Positions 1 to 8,526 of a stretch of 64,000 nt of DNA are shown here, one piece after another. The number at the start of each line of letters is the position of its first letter. The first letter of the stretch is position 1. The notes beneath the pieces are model-generated. The model saw only the letters and a program-made list of their open reading frames with translations, made no database searches and was not told where the DNA came from. Both the position numbers and the translations under genes were made by a program. This DNA comes from an uncultured Collinsella sp. (GTDB lineage: Bacteria; Actinomycetota; Coriobacteriia; Coriobacteriales; Coriobacteriaceae), in contig UQHS01000002.1 in the NCBI GenBank assembly GCA_900540845.1, positions 105,638 to 169,637 on the forward strand. Reading direction: 5' to 3'.

Positions 1-500
1 GCGATGCCAAGCAGATATGCGCACAGCGAGACCATGGTGACGGCCGTCTTTGCCTTGCCAAGCTTGTCTGCAGCGATAACCTCGCCGTTGGCGCTTGCGA
101 CCATGCGCAGGGCGCTGACGAGGAACTCGCGGAACATGATGATGAACACGAACCACACGTTGACCAGGTCATGCTCAAGCAAGATGAGGAGCGCCGCAAA
201 CACCAACAGCTTATCGGCGATGGGGTCGAGGAACTTGCCGAAATCTGTCACCTCGCCGCGCTTGCGAGCGAGATCGCCGTCAATCTTGTCGGTGGCACTC
301 AAGACAAAATACAGCACGAACGCGATGAGCGCCCACACACCTGCGGTGAGGCCGAAATAATTACCTCCGGCCGCAAAGCCGTCGAATGAAAACTCACTCG
401 CGACCATGAACAGCGGGATGAACACGATGCGTACGCACGTCACCACGTTTGCAGGGGTCCAGATGCTCGTAATCTCTTTGCCTTTGGCATTTACAGCCAT
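1..500 (-). CDS. pgsA: CDP-diacylglycerol--glycerol-3-phosphate 3-phosphatidyltransferase (3' part outside window)
   Basis: Catalyses the first committed step of phosphatidylglycerol synthesis at the membrane, joining CDP-diacylglycerol and glycerol-3-phosphate. About 166 residues are visible from ATG at 498-500; the C-terminus lies beyond the window. The CDP-alcohol phosphotransferase signature is intact around residues 69-91: D-x2-D-G-x2-A-R, then a Gly eight residues on, then the FLDPIAD block. Hydrophobic segments flank it as expected for the family. The start is only 3 nt after the rimO stop, so the two are translationally linked. It is the last visible gene of the rnj-ftsK-rodZ-yajQ-rimO-pgsA run. 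Confidence 0.9.
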   Translation of the reverse strand, partial: MAVNAKGKEITSIWTPANVVTCVRIVFIPLFMVASEFSFDGFAAGGNYFGLTAGVWALIAFVLYFVLSATDKIDGDLARKRGEVTDFGKFLDPIADKLLVFAALLILLEHDLVNVWFVFIIMFREFLVSALRMVASANGEVIAADKLGKAKTAVTMVSLCAYLLGI

Positions 501-503
501 GCT

Positions 504-1841
504 CTACTCCTCAACAATTTCGCCGATGAGCTCATAACAGAAGCTGTCGGTAAACCGCACCTTCATGATATCGCCGACGGCGACGTCTGCCAGCTCCAGG
601 TGAACCGCGCCGTCGGAATCAGGCGCCTGGAACCAGGCGTGACCGATGAGCTCGGGGCCTTCGTCGGTCTCCTCGATGCCATCGACGATCACCTCGGCGA
701 CCTCGCCCACGTGTGCAGCCGTGGCGGCAAAGCCGAGCGACTCGGCCAGATCCATCGCGGCCTGCGTGCGCTCGAGCTTGATGTCCTCATCGACCTGCCC
801 GTCCATCTTGGCTGCAAAGGTGCCCTCCTCCTGCGAATACGGGAAAACGCTCGTGTAGTCGAACCCCTCGCGGTCCATGAAGGCGAGCATCTGCTCCGCC
901 TCATCGTCGGTTTCGCCAGGGAAGCCGACGAGACTGGTAGTGCGGATGACCATCTGCGGAATCTCACGGCGCAGCTTGGCGAACAACTCGGTCAACTGCT
1001 CTTCCGACCCAGACCGGTGCATCGCCTTGAGGACGCGCGCGTTGCAATGCTGGACCGGGATGTCGATATACGGCAAGATCTCGGGCGTATCGCGAATCGT
1101 CTCAATGAGCTCATCGCTCATGCCCTCGGGCTGCAGATACAAAACACGCACCCAGACGTGCTCGGGGCGGACAGCCTCCGCGACTGCGCGCATGAGTTGG
1201 GCGAGGTTGCGCGGACCGTCGTGGGCGTCATAGAAATCTGAGCCCCAGATGCCCGTGTCCTGGCCGATGAGGACGATCTCGCGAACGCCCCCGGCAACCA
1301 GGTCGCGCACCTCGGCGAGAATGCTCTCAGCGGAACGCGAGTAATACCTGCCGCGGATATAGGGAATCGCGCAGAAGCTGCAATAGCGATCGCAGCCGTC
1401 GGAAATCTTGACATATGCGACGGCGCTCTCGATCGTGCGCTTGACGCTGGGAGTGAAGGGCGGCTCGGCGCGGCGCACGTCAAGCAGGCCGTCGATAACG
1501 GACACGATGCCGTCCTCTTCGTCGGTCCGGACGAACGCGGCGACTTCGGGGAGCTCGGTGGGCAGCTCGGCGCCGTAGCGCGAGGGAACGCAACCGCACA
1601 TGACGATACGCGTGCCCCGCACTCCCTCGGAGATCTCCTCAGCCAGGGATAGGGTCGTCTCGATGCTCTCGGACGTCGCCGAGGCGAGGAAGGAACAGGT
1701 GTTGATGATGACGACATCGGCCTCGTCGGCGGTGTCGACTTCGAGATAACCGGCCCCGTTGAGTAGGGAGCGCATGCGGTCGGTGTCGACCTCGTTCTTG
1801 GCGCAGCCGAGCGTGATGTACAGGATGGATCCGTATGCCAT
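504..1841 (-). CDS. rimO: Ribosomal protein S12 methylthiotransferase RimO
   Basis: Radical SAM enzyme that adds a methylthio group to the conserved aspartate of ribosomal protein S12. The 445-residue length is normal. The N-terminal UPF0004 domain begins with the typical LGCAKNEVDTD motif and supplies the cysteines for one Fe-S cluster. The radical SAM cluster motif C-x3-C-x2-C (CDRYCSFC) lies near residue 150, followed by the GRYYSR segment. A TRAM domain occupies about the last 65 residues. The N-terminal motif distinguishes it from MiaB. It follows yajQ by 9 nt and precedes pgsA by 3 nt. Confidence 0.93.
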   Translation of the reverse strand: MAYGSILYITLGCAKNEVDTDRMRSLLNGAGYLEVDTADEADVVIINTCSFLASATSESIETTLSLAEEISEGVRGTRIVMCGCVPSRYGAELPTELPEVAAFVRTDEEDGIVSVIDGLLDVRRAEPPFTPSVKRTIESAVAYVKISDGCDRYCSFCAIPYIRGRYYSRSAESILAEVRDLVAGGVREIVLIGQDTGIWGSDFYDAHDGPRNLAQLMRAVAEAVRPEHVWVRVLYLQPEGMSDELIETIRDTPEILPYIDIPVQHCNARVLKAMHRSGSEEQLTELFAKLRREIPQMVIRTTSLVGFPGETDDEAEQMLAFMDREGFDYTSVFPYSQEEGTFAAKMDGQVDEDIKLERTQAAMDLAESLGFAATAAHVGEVAEVIVDGIEETDEGPELIGHAWFQAPDSDGAVHLELADVAVGDIMKVRFTDSFCYELIGEIVEE

Positions 1842-1850
1842 AGATAATCC

Positions 1851-2348
1851 CTAGCGGTAATTCGTGAACTGAAGGGGCTGACCATAATCCTGCTCGCGCA
1901 GGAACGCGATGACCTGCTGCAAAACGTCTTTGGAGGCACTCGAGACGCGCAGCTTGTCAGCCTCGATGGTGACCTTCACCTTGAGCTTTTGGTCCTTGAT
2001 GTCCTTGTTGATCTTTTTGGCCGTGGCCTGATCGATGCCCTCGACGATGTGACCCATCAGGCGAACCGTGCCGCCCGACGCCGCCTGAGGCTCATCCCAA
2101 GACACCGTCTTGATGTCGACACCGCGCTTGATGAGCTTGCTCGACAGCACATCGATGATCTGGCGTGCGACGAAATCGGCGGGAGCATGCAGGGTGAAGA
2201 GCTTGTCGGCTTTGGAGAGTTCGATCGTAGCGCCCGAATCCTTCAAATCATAGCGCTGGGACAGCTCGCGCGCGGTTTGCTGGAAGGCGTTGTCGACCTC
2301 CTGCATGTTGACTTCGGATACAACATCGAAGCTGGAATCTTTAGCCAT
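1851..2348 (-). CDS. yajQ: YajQ family nucleotide-binding protein
   Basis: A 165-residue cytoplasmic protein with the family hallmarks: start MAKDSSFDVVSE, then QRYDLKDS, and a C-terminus ending QPLQFTNYR. YajQ has two ferredoxin-like domains; some members bind cyclic di-GMP and act as regulators, others bind tRNA or nucleotides, so the ligand here is not established. The ATG is preceded by an AAGGAG-like site at about 2354-2360. It lies between the RodZ-like gene and rimO, probably in the same transcript. Confidence 0.88.
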   Translation of the reverse strand: MAKDSSFDVVSEVNMQEVDNAFQQTARELSQRYDLKDSGATIELSKADKLFTLHAPADFVARQIIDVLSSKLIKRGVDIKTVSWDEPQAASGGTVRLMGHIVEGIDQATAKKINKDIKDQKLKVKVTIEADKLRVSSASKDVLQQVIAFLREQDYGQPLQFTNYR

Positions 2349-2398
2349 GAGAACACTCCTTAGTACATCTATCTATCATAGAACCAGATCATGTGCGC

Positions 2399-3784
2399 CT
2401 ATGCGGCCGGTTGGGCGGCGTCGCCCTCGGGAACCTCGATCCCCGCGGCCTTCGCCTCGGACGCCGTCATGTCAAGCGTACCATCTCCATCGGAATCGAC
2501 GACCTTCTCCTCCTTTTTCTTCGGAGCAAGGATCGAGACCTTGCCAACGCCCGACACCTTGGTATCGTAGCGGACCTTCTCGCCATTCTTGTAGACCGCC
2601 ACGGCGCTCGGGGTATCGGTCGTGATATCGATTTGAGTGGTTACGGTGAACTGCTCCTCGAAAGGTCCAACCACCTGTTTACCGAGAACGTTTTTGCCGT
2701 CAAGCTTTACCTCGACCCATGCCACCGAACCCTTCTCCTTCAAGGAAACCTTGACGATGGTCTCTTGCGGCTCGGTGTCTTCCGGGCCGTCCGGGTCCTC
2801 GTCGTCTGTTGCCTGGGAGCTGGCGTCGTCATCGGAAGACGAGTTATCAGAAGACGAGGTGTCGTCCTTGGCGGGATCCTTCTTGGAGGTATCGACTTGC
2901 GATGAGCTGGGGGCGGCGCTTCCAGCCGCCTCGGGCTCAGGCGCGCAGCCGCGCAGCAGCATGAAGCCGGCGAGCACGATGATCACCAGCGCGATGAGCG
3001 CTGCAGCGATGATCATGCGAGGGTCGAAGCGATCGAACAGGCTCATCGATGGCGTCGACTGCCTGCCGCGTCCTCCCCTGCCCTGAGAAGCGGGGCCGCG
3101 GCGGCGTCCATCGCGATACCCTCCCGAGCGCTGCGGGGTCCTGCCCGCCATGGAGTAGCCACCGCGGTCGCGCGGGTCTCGACGGCCGTCGTAAGATCTT
3201 TGGGGACGCTGACGGGAAGGATAGCCGCGCGGGTCAGGCCGCCTCTGGGGGTATGCATCGGGATGCGCGGAGCCACGAGTGCGAGACCGCATGGAGGGAT
3301 CGTACGCATGCTGAGGAGGACGGCGCGAGTCGGTCATGGCGGAGGGGCGCAAACGCGCCGAGGACATGGGCTCGTGCGGGGAGGTTGATTCCGAGACGTA
3401 CCCAGCCTGCGGGGGACGAGCGCCGTAGCGGGACTGAGGCACGGCGTTGACCATCATGTAACGCGCGGGGGCATTGGAGCTGCGAGGGCTGGCATCGGCG
3501 GCGGCATCGGCAAAACGGCCGACGCGCCCGCCCGCCCCATGCTCGTACTCGTAAAGCGCATCGAAGTACGCATCGACAACGACGTCGGGATTGAGGCTGA
3601 GATACCTGGCATAGCTTGCGATCATCCCCTGCGCGTATCCCCGCGGGGGCATGGCAGAGAAGTTCTCGGTCTCGAAGTACTCAATAATCTGCGGGCGAAT
3701 CTTGACGATGTTCGAAACCTGCTGGATGGAGATGCCGAGCTGACGGCGGCGCTCGAGAAGCATGTCACCAAAGTGCCGACTCAT
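2399..3784 (-). CDS. RodZ-like helix-turn-helix membrane protein
   Basis: A 461-residue protein with RodZ architecture. It has a cytoplasmic XRE-type HTH (residues about 5-75, including ERRRQLGISIQQVSN), a linker, one membrane helix (about 256-278), then an acidic Ser/Asp-rich stretch and a C-terminal beta-rich domain like DUF4115. RodZ links MreB filaments to the elongation machinery. The linker (about 130-250) is very rich in Arg, Gly, Ser, Pro and Tyr and is probably disordered. The ATG directly abuts the ftsK stop. The mreBCD genes are 30 kb away, so a link to MreB is inference; a cell-division or regulatory role next to ftsK is possible. Confidence 0.75.
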   Translation of the reverse strand: MSRHFGDMLLERRRQLGISIQQVSNIVKIRPQIIEYFETENFSAMPPRGYAQGMIASYARYLSLNPDVVVDAYFDALYEYEHGAGGRVGRFADAAADASPRSSNAPARYMMVNAVPQSRYGARPPQAGYVSESTSPHEPMSSARLRPSAMTDSRRPPQHAYDPSMRSRTRGSAHPDAYPQRRPDPRGYPSRQRPQRSYDGRRDPRDRGGYSMAGRTPQRSGGYRDGRRRGPASQGRGGRGRQSTPSMSLFDRFDPRMIIAAALIALVIIVLAGFMLLRGCAPEPEAAGSAAPSSSQVDTSKKDPAKDDTSSSDNSSSDDDASSQATDDEDPDGPEDTEPQETIVKVSLKEKGSVAWVEVKLDGKNVLGKQVVGPFEEQFTVTTQIDITTDTPSAVAVYKNGEKVRYDTKVSGVGKVSILAPKKKEEKVVDSDGDGTLDMTASEAKAAGIEVPEGDAAQPAA

Positions 3785-6547
3785 TTACATCCCCCCAAAA
3801 ATCTCGTCATCGCTCAGCGGCTCTTCCACTGCGCGAAGGGCGGCGAGGCCCTCTTCATCGTAGAGCACCTCGCGTGGCTTAGACCCATCGGGCGGACCGA
3901 CAATGCCCTTCTCCTCGAGCATATCCATGATGCGACCGGCACGGGCGTAGCCGACCTTGAGGCGACGCTGCAGGCCGGACGTCGAGCCGAGCTGGGTCTC
4001 GACAACGATCTTCGCGGCGTCCCAGAGCAGAGGGTCATCCTCGGAAGGGGCCTCGTTATAGAACGACCCCGCTCCCCCGCCGTTCATCGATGCGGGCGCC
4101 ACGGCGGAGAGGATCTCCTCGTGGTAGTCGGGGGCGCCCTGTTCCTTGACGAACTCGACCACGTCGTTGATCTCATCGTCGGAGACAAAGCAGCCCTGAA
4201 TGCGCTTGGGCTTGCCCCAATCGACCTTTGAGAACAGCATGTCGCCATAGCCAGTGAGCTTCTCGGCTCCCATCTGGTCGATGATGACGCGGCTGTCGAT
4301 GCCCGTTGCAACGTTGAACGCGATGCGATTGGTGATGTTGGCCTTGATGAGGCCCGTAACCACATTGGAGCTCGGGCGCTGCGTCGCGACGATCAAGTGG
4401 ATACCCGCGGCGCGTCCCAGCTGGGCGATGCGCACAATGCTCGCCTCGACGTCTTTTCCGGCGACCATCATCAAGTCTGAGAGCTCATCGATGATGATGA
4501 CGAGATACGGCATCTTGGCTGGCGGGTTGTCGTAGTGCTCAAATGCGCCCGCTGCCTGCTTTTCGTTGAACGTCGAAATCTTACGGACCCCGAGGCGCTC
4601 GAAGACCTTAAGGCGGCGCTCCATTTCTGACACGGCCCACTGCAGGGCGCTGGCGGCCTGCTTGGGCTCGGTGACCACGGGGACATAGAGGTGGGGCAGG
4701 CCGTTGTAGCCCGAAAGCTCGACGCGCTTGGGGTCGACCATGATGAGACGAACATCTTCGGGCAGGCTGCGCATGAGCAGCGCCATGATGATGGAGTTGA
4801 TCATGACCGACTTGCCTGAGCCCGTCGTGCCGGCGATGAGCAGGTGGGGCATCTTCGCAAGGTCAGCGACGACCGGCTGTCCTTCAGCATCGCGGCCGAT
4901 GGCCAGCTCGAGCGGCCCTCCCTGGACGTAGGGTAGGACATCGCCGAGGTTCACGTTCTGGCGCTTTGCGTTGGGGATCTCGATGCCCACGAGCGAGGTA
5001 CCGGGAATCGGCGCAAAGATGCGGACCGACTGCGCGGCAAGCGAGAGTGCGATGTCATCCTCGAGGTTTGAGATGCGGCTTACACGCTCGCCCTCGCCGG
5101 GCTGCACCTTGAAGGTCGTGACCGTTGGGCCCGCGATCCAGCCGACGACGCGCGAATGCAGGCCGAACTCCTGCAGCGTGGACTGCAGCGAATGGGCGGT
5201 CTGCTCGAGCTCGGTATCGGAGGAAGCGGCGGAGGCGGAGTGCGGGTTGTGGCGAAGCATCGTGAGCGGCGGGAGCTGCAGCTCGGAGGCGTTAGCATCG
5301 TCGGCTTCGTTCTCGCCAATGCGCGTCGCGCGGCGCACGGCCTGCTCGGCATCCGCCTGCGACGAGGCGGCGCCGGCGCCATCGGAGCGCGCGCCCGAAG
5401 ACGCGCCCGCGGACTTTAGGAACTCAGGAATCACCAAGCCAGGGGCATCATCGTCAGCGCTAGAATCGTCCTCGGAATCATTTGCGGCGAAGGGAGGGAC
5501 CTCGAGGAGGTCCTCCCCATTGTGCGAGGACTCGACAGCCACAGGCTTCGCCTGTGCGCCCTGTTGGGGCGCAACGTGGCGATCGGGAATGGGGATGTAA
5601 GTTGTTTGCGCCGTCTCGGCCTCAAGCTGGTCGGAGACATCGACAAAGGGGTCCTCGTCGACATCGGCGTCTTCGGTTGCGAACGCACCTGGCAGCACTG
5701 TGGTCTCACGCGAGCCCAAAAACGTCGTGGGGGTGCTCCCCTCGTCGTCGAACAGGGCGCCCTGGCGGGCCGCCGCCCCACCGCGCATGCCCTCTCCTGC
5801 CTCCAGCGGGGACTCGGCATCTTGAGAGCCGCGACGATGCGCACCCACGGCGACATGCTCGCCCCATGGGGTCTCGTTGAGGTCGACGCTGCGGCGCTCA
5901 CGCAGGGCCGTGACATGCTCGGCCGCGCCGCAGACGAGGTCGCTGATCGAGAATCCGATTATGACGAGGCCGACGATGACCAGTCCCACGAGAACGACGA
6001 CGGAAATGGGCTTGCCGAACGCCTGCTGAAGAGCGCTGGCGATGGATGCGCCGACATACCCGCCGGACCGCACGAGGGCGGCGGGCTCGAACATGCCCGC
6101 GGTCGAGAACGCAGTGTTGGGAACCATCAGTGACAACATGGCGAGGATCGACAGCGCGATGAGCGCCGCACCTCCGCAGATGCGAGCGTTACATGGGGTA
6201 CGGTCGCGCAGGAACAGGAGTGCAGCGATGATGAGGATCACAAACGGCAGCACGTAGGCGCCAAGGCCAAAACCCAGATGGTAGAAATTGGCGATAGCGT
6301 GCGAGACCGGTGCAGACGACGGCGACACGACGGCGATAAACGAGACAACCGCGACCACCGCGAGAACGATCCCGGTGATGTCGCGGCTGACGCCGGCATC
6401 GACCAGCGGCTCAAATTGAGGCTGGGCCGCTGCGAGATGAGAGCCGTTAGCGCGAAGATTCTTTTGTGCCGCAGCCGAAGAAGAGGAGCGCTTCCCCTTG
6501 GATGCGCTCCCCTTCTTGTTCTTGGCTGGTGTCTCAGCTCGAGCCAA
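3785..6547 (-). CDS. ftsK: FtsK/SpoIIIE DNA translocase
   Basis: A 920-residue membrane-anchored DNA pump that moves chromosome termini through the closing septum. The N-terminus has four membrane helices (about 56-80, 95-113, 124-142, 181-205), then an acidic variable linker to about 430. The motor domain carries Walker A GTTGSGKS near residue 570 and Walker B LVIIIDELSD near 686. The winged-helix gamma domain that reads KOPS/SRS-type sites is present at the end (GLQRRLKVGYARAGRIMDML). The start is TTG at 6545-6547, supported by GGAGGTG ending 7 nt upstream inside the rnj 3' end. The stop abuts the next ATG. Confidence 0.94.
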   Translation of the reverse strand: MARAETPAKNKKGSASKGKRSSSSAAAQKNLRANGSHLAAAQPQFEPLVDAGVSRDITGIVLAVVAVVSFIAVVSPSSAPVSHAIANFYHLGFGLGAYVLPFVILIIAALLFLRDRTPCNARICGGAALIALSILAMLSLMVPNTAFSTAGMFEPAALVRSGGYVGASIASALQQAFGKPISVVVLVGLVIVGLVIIGFSISDLVCGAAEHVTALRERRSVDLNETPWGEHVAVGAHRRGSQDAESPLEAGEGMRGGAAARQGALFDDEGSTPTTFLGSRETTVLPGAFATEDADVDEDPFVDVSDQLEAETAQTTYIPIPDRHVAPQQGAQAKPVAVESSHNGEDLLEVPPFAANDSEDDSSADDDAPGLVIPEFLKSAGASSGARSDGAGAASSQADAEQAVRRATRIGENEADDANASELQLPPLTMLRHNPHSASAASSDTELEQTAHSLQSTLQEFGLHSRVVGWIAGPTVTTFKVQPGEGERVSRISNLEDDIALSLAAQSVRIFAPIPGTSLVGIEIPNAKRQNVNLGDVLPYVQGGPLELAIGRDAEGQPVVADLAKMPHLLIAGTTGSGKSVMINSIIMALLMRSLPEDVRLIMVDPKRVELSGYNGLPHLYVPVVTEPKQAASALQWAVSEMERRLKVFERLGVRKISTFNEKQAAGAFEHYDNPPAKMPYLVIIIDELSDLMMVAGKDVEASIVRIAQLGRAAGIHLIVATQRPSSNVVTGLIKANITNRIAFNVATGIDSRVIIDQMGAEKLTGYGDMLFSKVDWGKPKRIQGCFVSDDEINDVVEFVKEQGAPDYHEEILSAVAPASMNGGGAGSFYNEAPSEDDPLLWDAAKIVVETQLGSTSGLQRRLKVGYARAGRIMDMLEEKGIVGPPDGSKPREVLYDEEGLAALRAVEEPLSDDEIFGGM

Positions 6548-6548
6548 C

Positions 6549-8225
6549 CTACACCTCCATGACGACCGGGATAATCATCGGGCGTGTGCGGTTAGCATTC
6601 CAGATGAAGTTGGACAGGGAGTCGCGAACCGCCTTGCGCAGCTCGCCAGTTCCCGAAGAGGAGAAGTTGAACTTGCCCTTTTCGATGGCGCGCATGACGG
6701 CGGCGGAGGCGTCGGCGGCAAATTGGTCATCGATGGGGAACGAGACGCCGCGGCCGGAGAACTCGACACCGCCGATCTTCTTGTGCTTCACGTCAAGGGT
6801 GGCGACGACCGTCACCATGCCGTCGCTCGCGAGCTTCTGACGATCGCGCAGGACAATGGGGTCGGTGTCGCCGATGCGCAGGCCGTCGACGTACACCACA
6901 CCGGATTCGACCGAACGACCGCGCTTCACGACGCCGTCGCGCAACTCTAGGGTGTCTCCGTTGTCGATGACGAAGATGTTCTTCTCGGGAATGCCCATCT
7001 TGCGGCCGAGCGCCGCGTGCGCACGCAGGTGCACGGCCTCACCGTGAACCGGCATGAAGAACGTGGGCTTGGTGAGCGCTAGCATGAGCTTGAGCTCCTC
7101 CTGGCTCGCGTGGCCCGAAACATGGACTAGCGCGCGGTTCTTGTCGTAGACGTCGCAGCCGAGCTTGGCAAGGCTGTTGACGACCTGCTGAACGGCCTTT
7201 TCGTTGCCTGGAACCGGCGTGGCGGAGATGATGACCGTATCGCCCTCGTGAATGGACAGGGTCTTGTGCTCACCGTTGGCCATGCGGGACAGCGCGGACA
7301 GCGGCTCGCCCTGAGATCCGGTGCACATGACGACGATCTTGTCCTCGGGGACGCCATTGATGTCGAAAGCATCGACGATGTCGCTCTCATCGACATTGAG
7401 GTAGCCCAGCTCACGTGCAACGCGGGTGTTGGTGAGCATGGAGCGGCCGGTGACGACGATCTTGCGGTTGCACTTCTTCGCCGCATCGCAGATCTGCTGC
7501 AGGCGATGGATGTGGCTGGAGAACGATGCGACGAACACGCGACCCGGGGCATTCTTGATGATATGCAGCAACGACGGACCAACCTCGGCCTCAGACTTGG
7601 TGAAGCCGGGGGCGGTGGCGTTGGTGGAGTCGGACATCAGCAGATCGACACCCTGCTTGCCAAACTTGGCGATGGCGCCGTAGTCGGGAGTGACGCCATC
7701 GATGGGCGTCTGGTCGAGCTTGAAGTCGCCCGTGTGCACAACGGTGCCGGCGGGAGTCTTGAGAAACACGCCGAGCGCCCCGGGGATAGAGTGGGTCGTG
7801 GCGAAAAACTCGATGGAGAAGCAGCCAAGATTGATGTGGCTGCCACCCTTCACCTCGCGGAACTTCGGGGCGCGGATGCGGAACTCGGAGAGCTTACCCT
7901 CGATGAAACCGAGCGTGAGCTTGCTCGAGAAAATCGGCACCTTGTTGTTGAGGTCCTGCAGAAGATACGGCAGGGCACCGGTGTGATCCTCGTGGCCGTG
8001 GGTGATGATGATGCCGCGGAGCTTGTGCTCGTTCTCAAGCACATAGGTATAGTCGGGCAGCACCAGATCGATGCCGGGCTGGTTGTCATCGGGGAACATG
8101 AGTCCGGCGTCGATGAGCACCAAGTCATCGCCGCATTCGAACGCGGTCATGTTCTTGCCGATACCATCAAGACCGCCCAGGGGAATGACCTTGAGCGGGG
8201 CGGCGGCTTTTTTGTTGTTTGCCAT
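6549..8225 (-). CDS. rnj: Ribonuclease J
   Basis: Metallo-beta-lactamase/beta-CASP ribonuclease with endo- and 5'-3' exonuclease activity, central to mRNA decay and rRNA maturation in bacteria without RNase E. It has 558 residues from ATG at 8223-8225, the usual RNase J length. The zinc motif HGHEDHTG lies near residue 74. The beta-CASP segment and the HVSGHAS and MPVHGE blocks follow. A start further upstream would add 49 unrelated residues; GAAAGGAA lies 9-12 nt before the chosen ATG. The stop codon sits within the ftsK ribosome-binding region, so the genes are coupled. Confidence 0.93.
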   Translation of the reverse strand: MANNKKAAAPLKVIPLGGLDGIGKNMTAFECGDDLVLIDAGLMFPDDNQPGIDLVLPDYTYVLENEHKLRGIIITHGHEDHTGALPYLLQDLNNKVPIFSSKLTLGFIEGKLSEFRIRAPKFREVKGGSHINLGCFSIEFFATTHSIPGALGVFLKTPAGTVVHTGDFKLDQTPIDGVTPDYGAIAKFGKQGVDLLMSDSTNATAPGFTKSEAEVGPSLLHIIKNAPGRVFVASFSSHIHRLQQICDAAKKCNRKIVVTGRSMLTNTRVARELGYLNVDESDIVDAFDINGVPEDKIVVMCTGSQGEPLSALSRMANGEHKTLSIHEGDTVIISATPVPGNEKAVQQVVNSLAKLGCDVYDKNRALVHVSGHASQEELKLMLALTKPTFFMPVHGEAVHLRAHAALGRKMGIPEKNIFVIDNGDTLELRDGVVKRGRSVESGVVYVDGLRIGDTDPIVLRDRQKLASDGMVTVVATLDVKHKKIGGVEFSGRGVSFPIDDQFAADASAAVMRAIEKGKFNFSSSGTGELRKAVRDSLSNFIWNANRTRPMIIPVVMEV

Positions 8226-8335
8226 ACGAGTAGTGGTTCCTTTCGGTTGCATTTCACACAAAAACGATGGGGCGTGCCCATCGAACTGGTTGAAGTAACC
8301 ATCGTCGGTTCGAGAGGTCCGACATATTCCCATCC

Positions 8336-8341
8336 ATTGTA
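8336..8341 (-). promoter_or_regulatory. Candidate -10 box for rnj operon
   Basis: TACAAT read on the minus strand, about 110 nt before the rnj start. The -35 region is poor (TTCGTT/TCGTTT). It lies between the dikinase terminator and rnj, where a promoter is expected. Nothing else is recognised in 8226-8386. Confidence 0.3.
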
Positions 8342-8386
8342 ACCAGCTGGGTCCATGCAAACGAAAGTACACTAAAAGTACGGGTC

Positions 8387-8439
8387 AAGAAAAGCGCGGG
8401 CGCACGGAGGGGTGTGAATGGGCCGCGCCGTGCGCCCGC
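8387..8439 (-). terminator. Rho-independent terminator of the dikinase gene
   Basis: A perfect 12-bp stem, 8396-8407 pairing with 8428-8439 (GCGGGCGCACGG and its complement). On the minus strand it is followed by CGCTTTTCTT. A second GC-rich hairpin without a good U-tract (8483-8490 with 8510-8517) lies just after the stop codon. Confidence 0.75.
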
Positions 8440-8526
8440 AGGCGCAAAAGTTGGCTGCCGCCGCAAAATCCGCGCCGCGTCAGCGAGGGGACCGACAATT
8501 GTTTTCGGGCCCCTCGCGTTGTTGTA

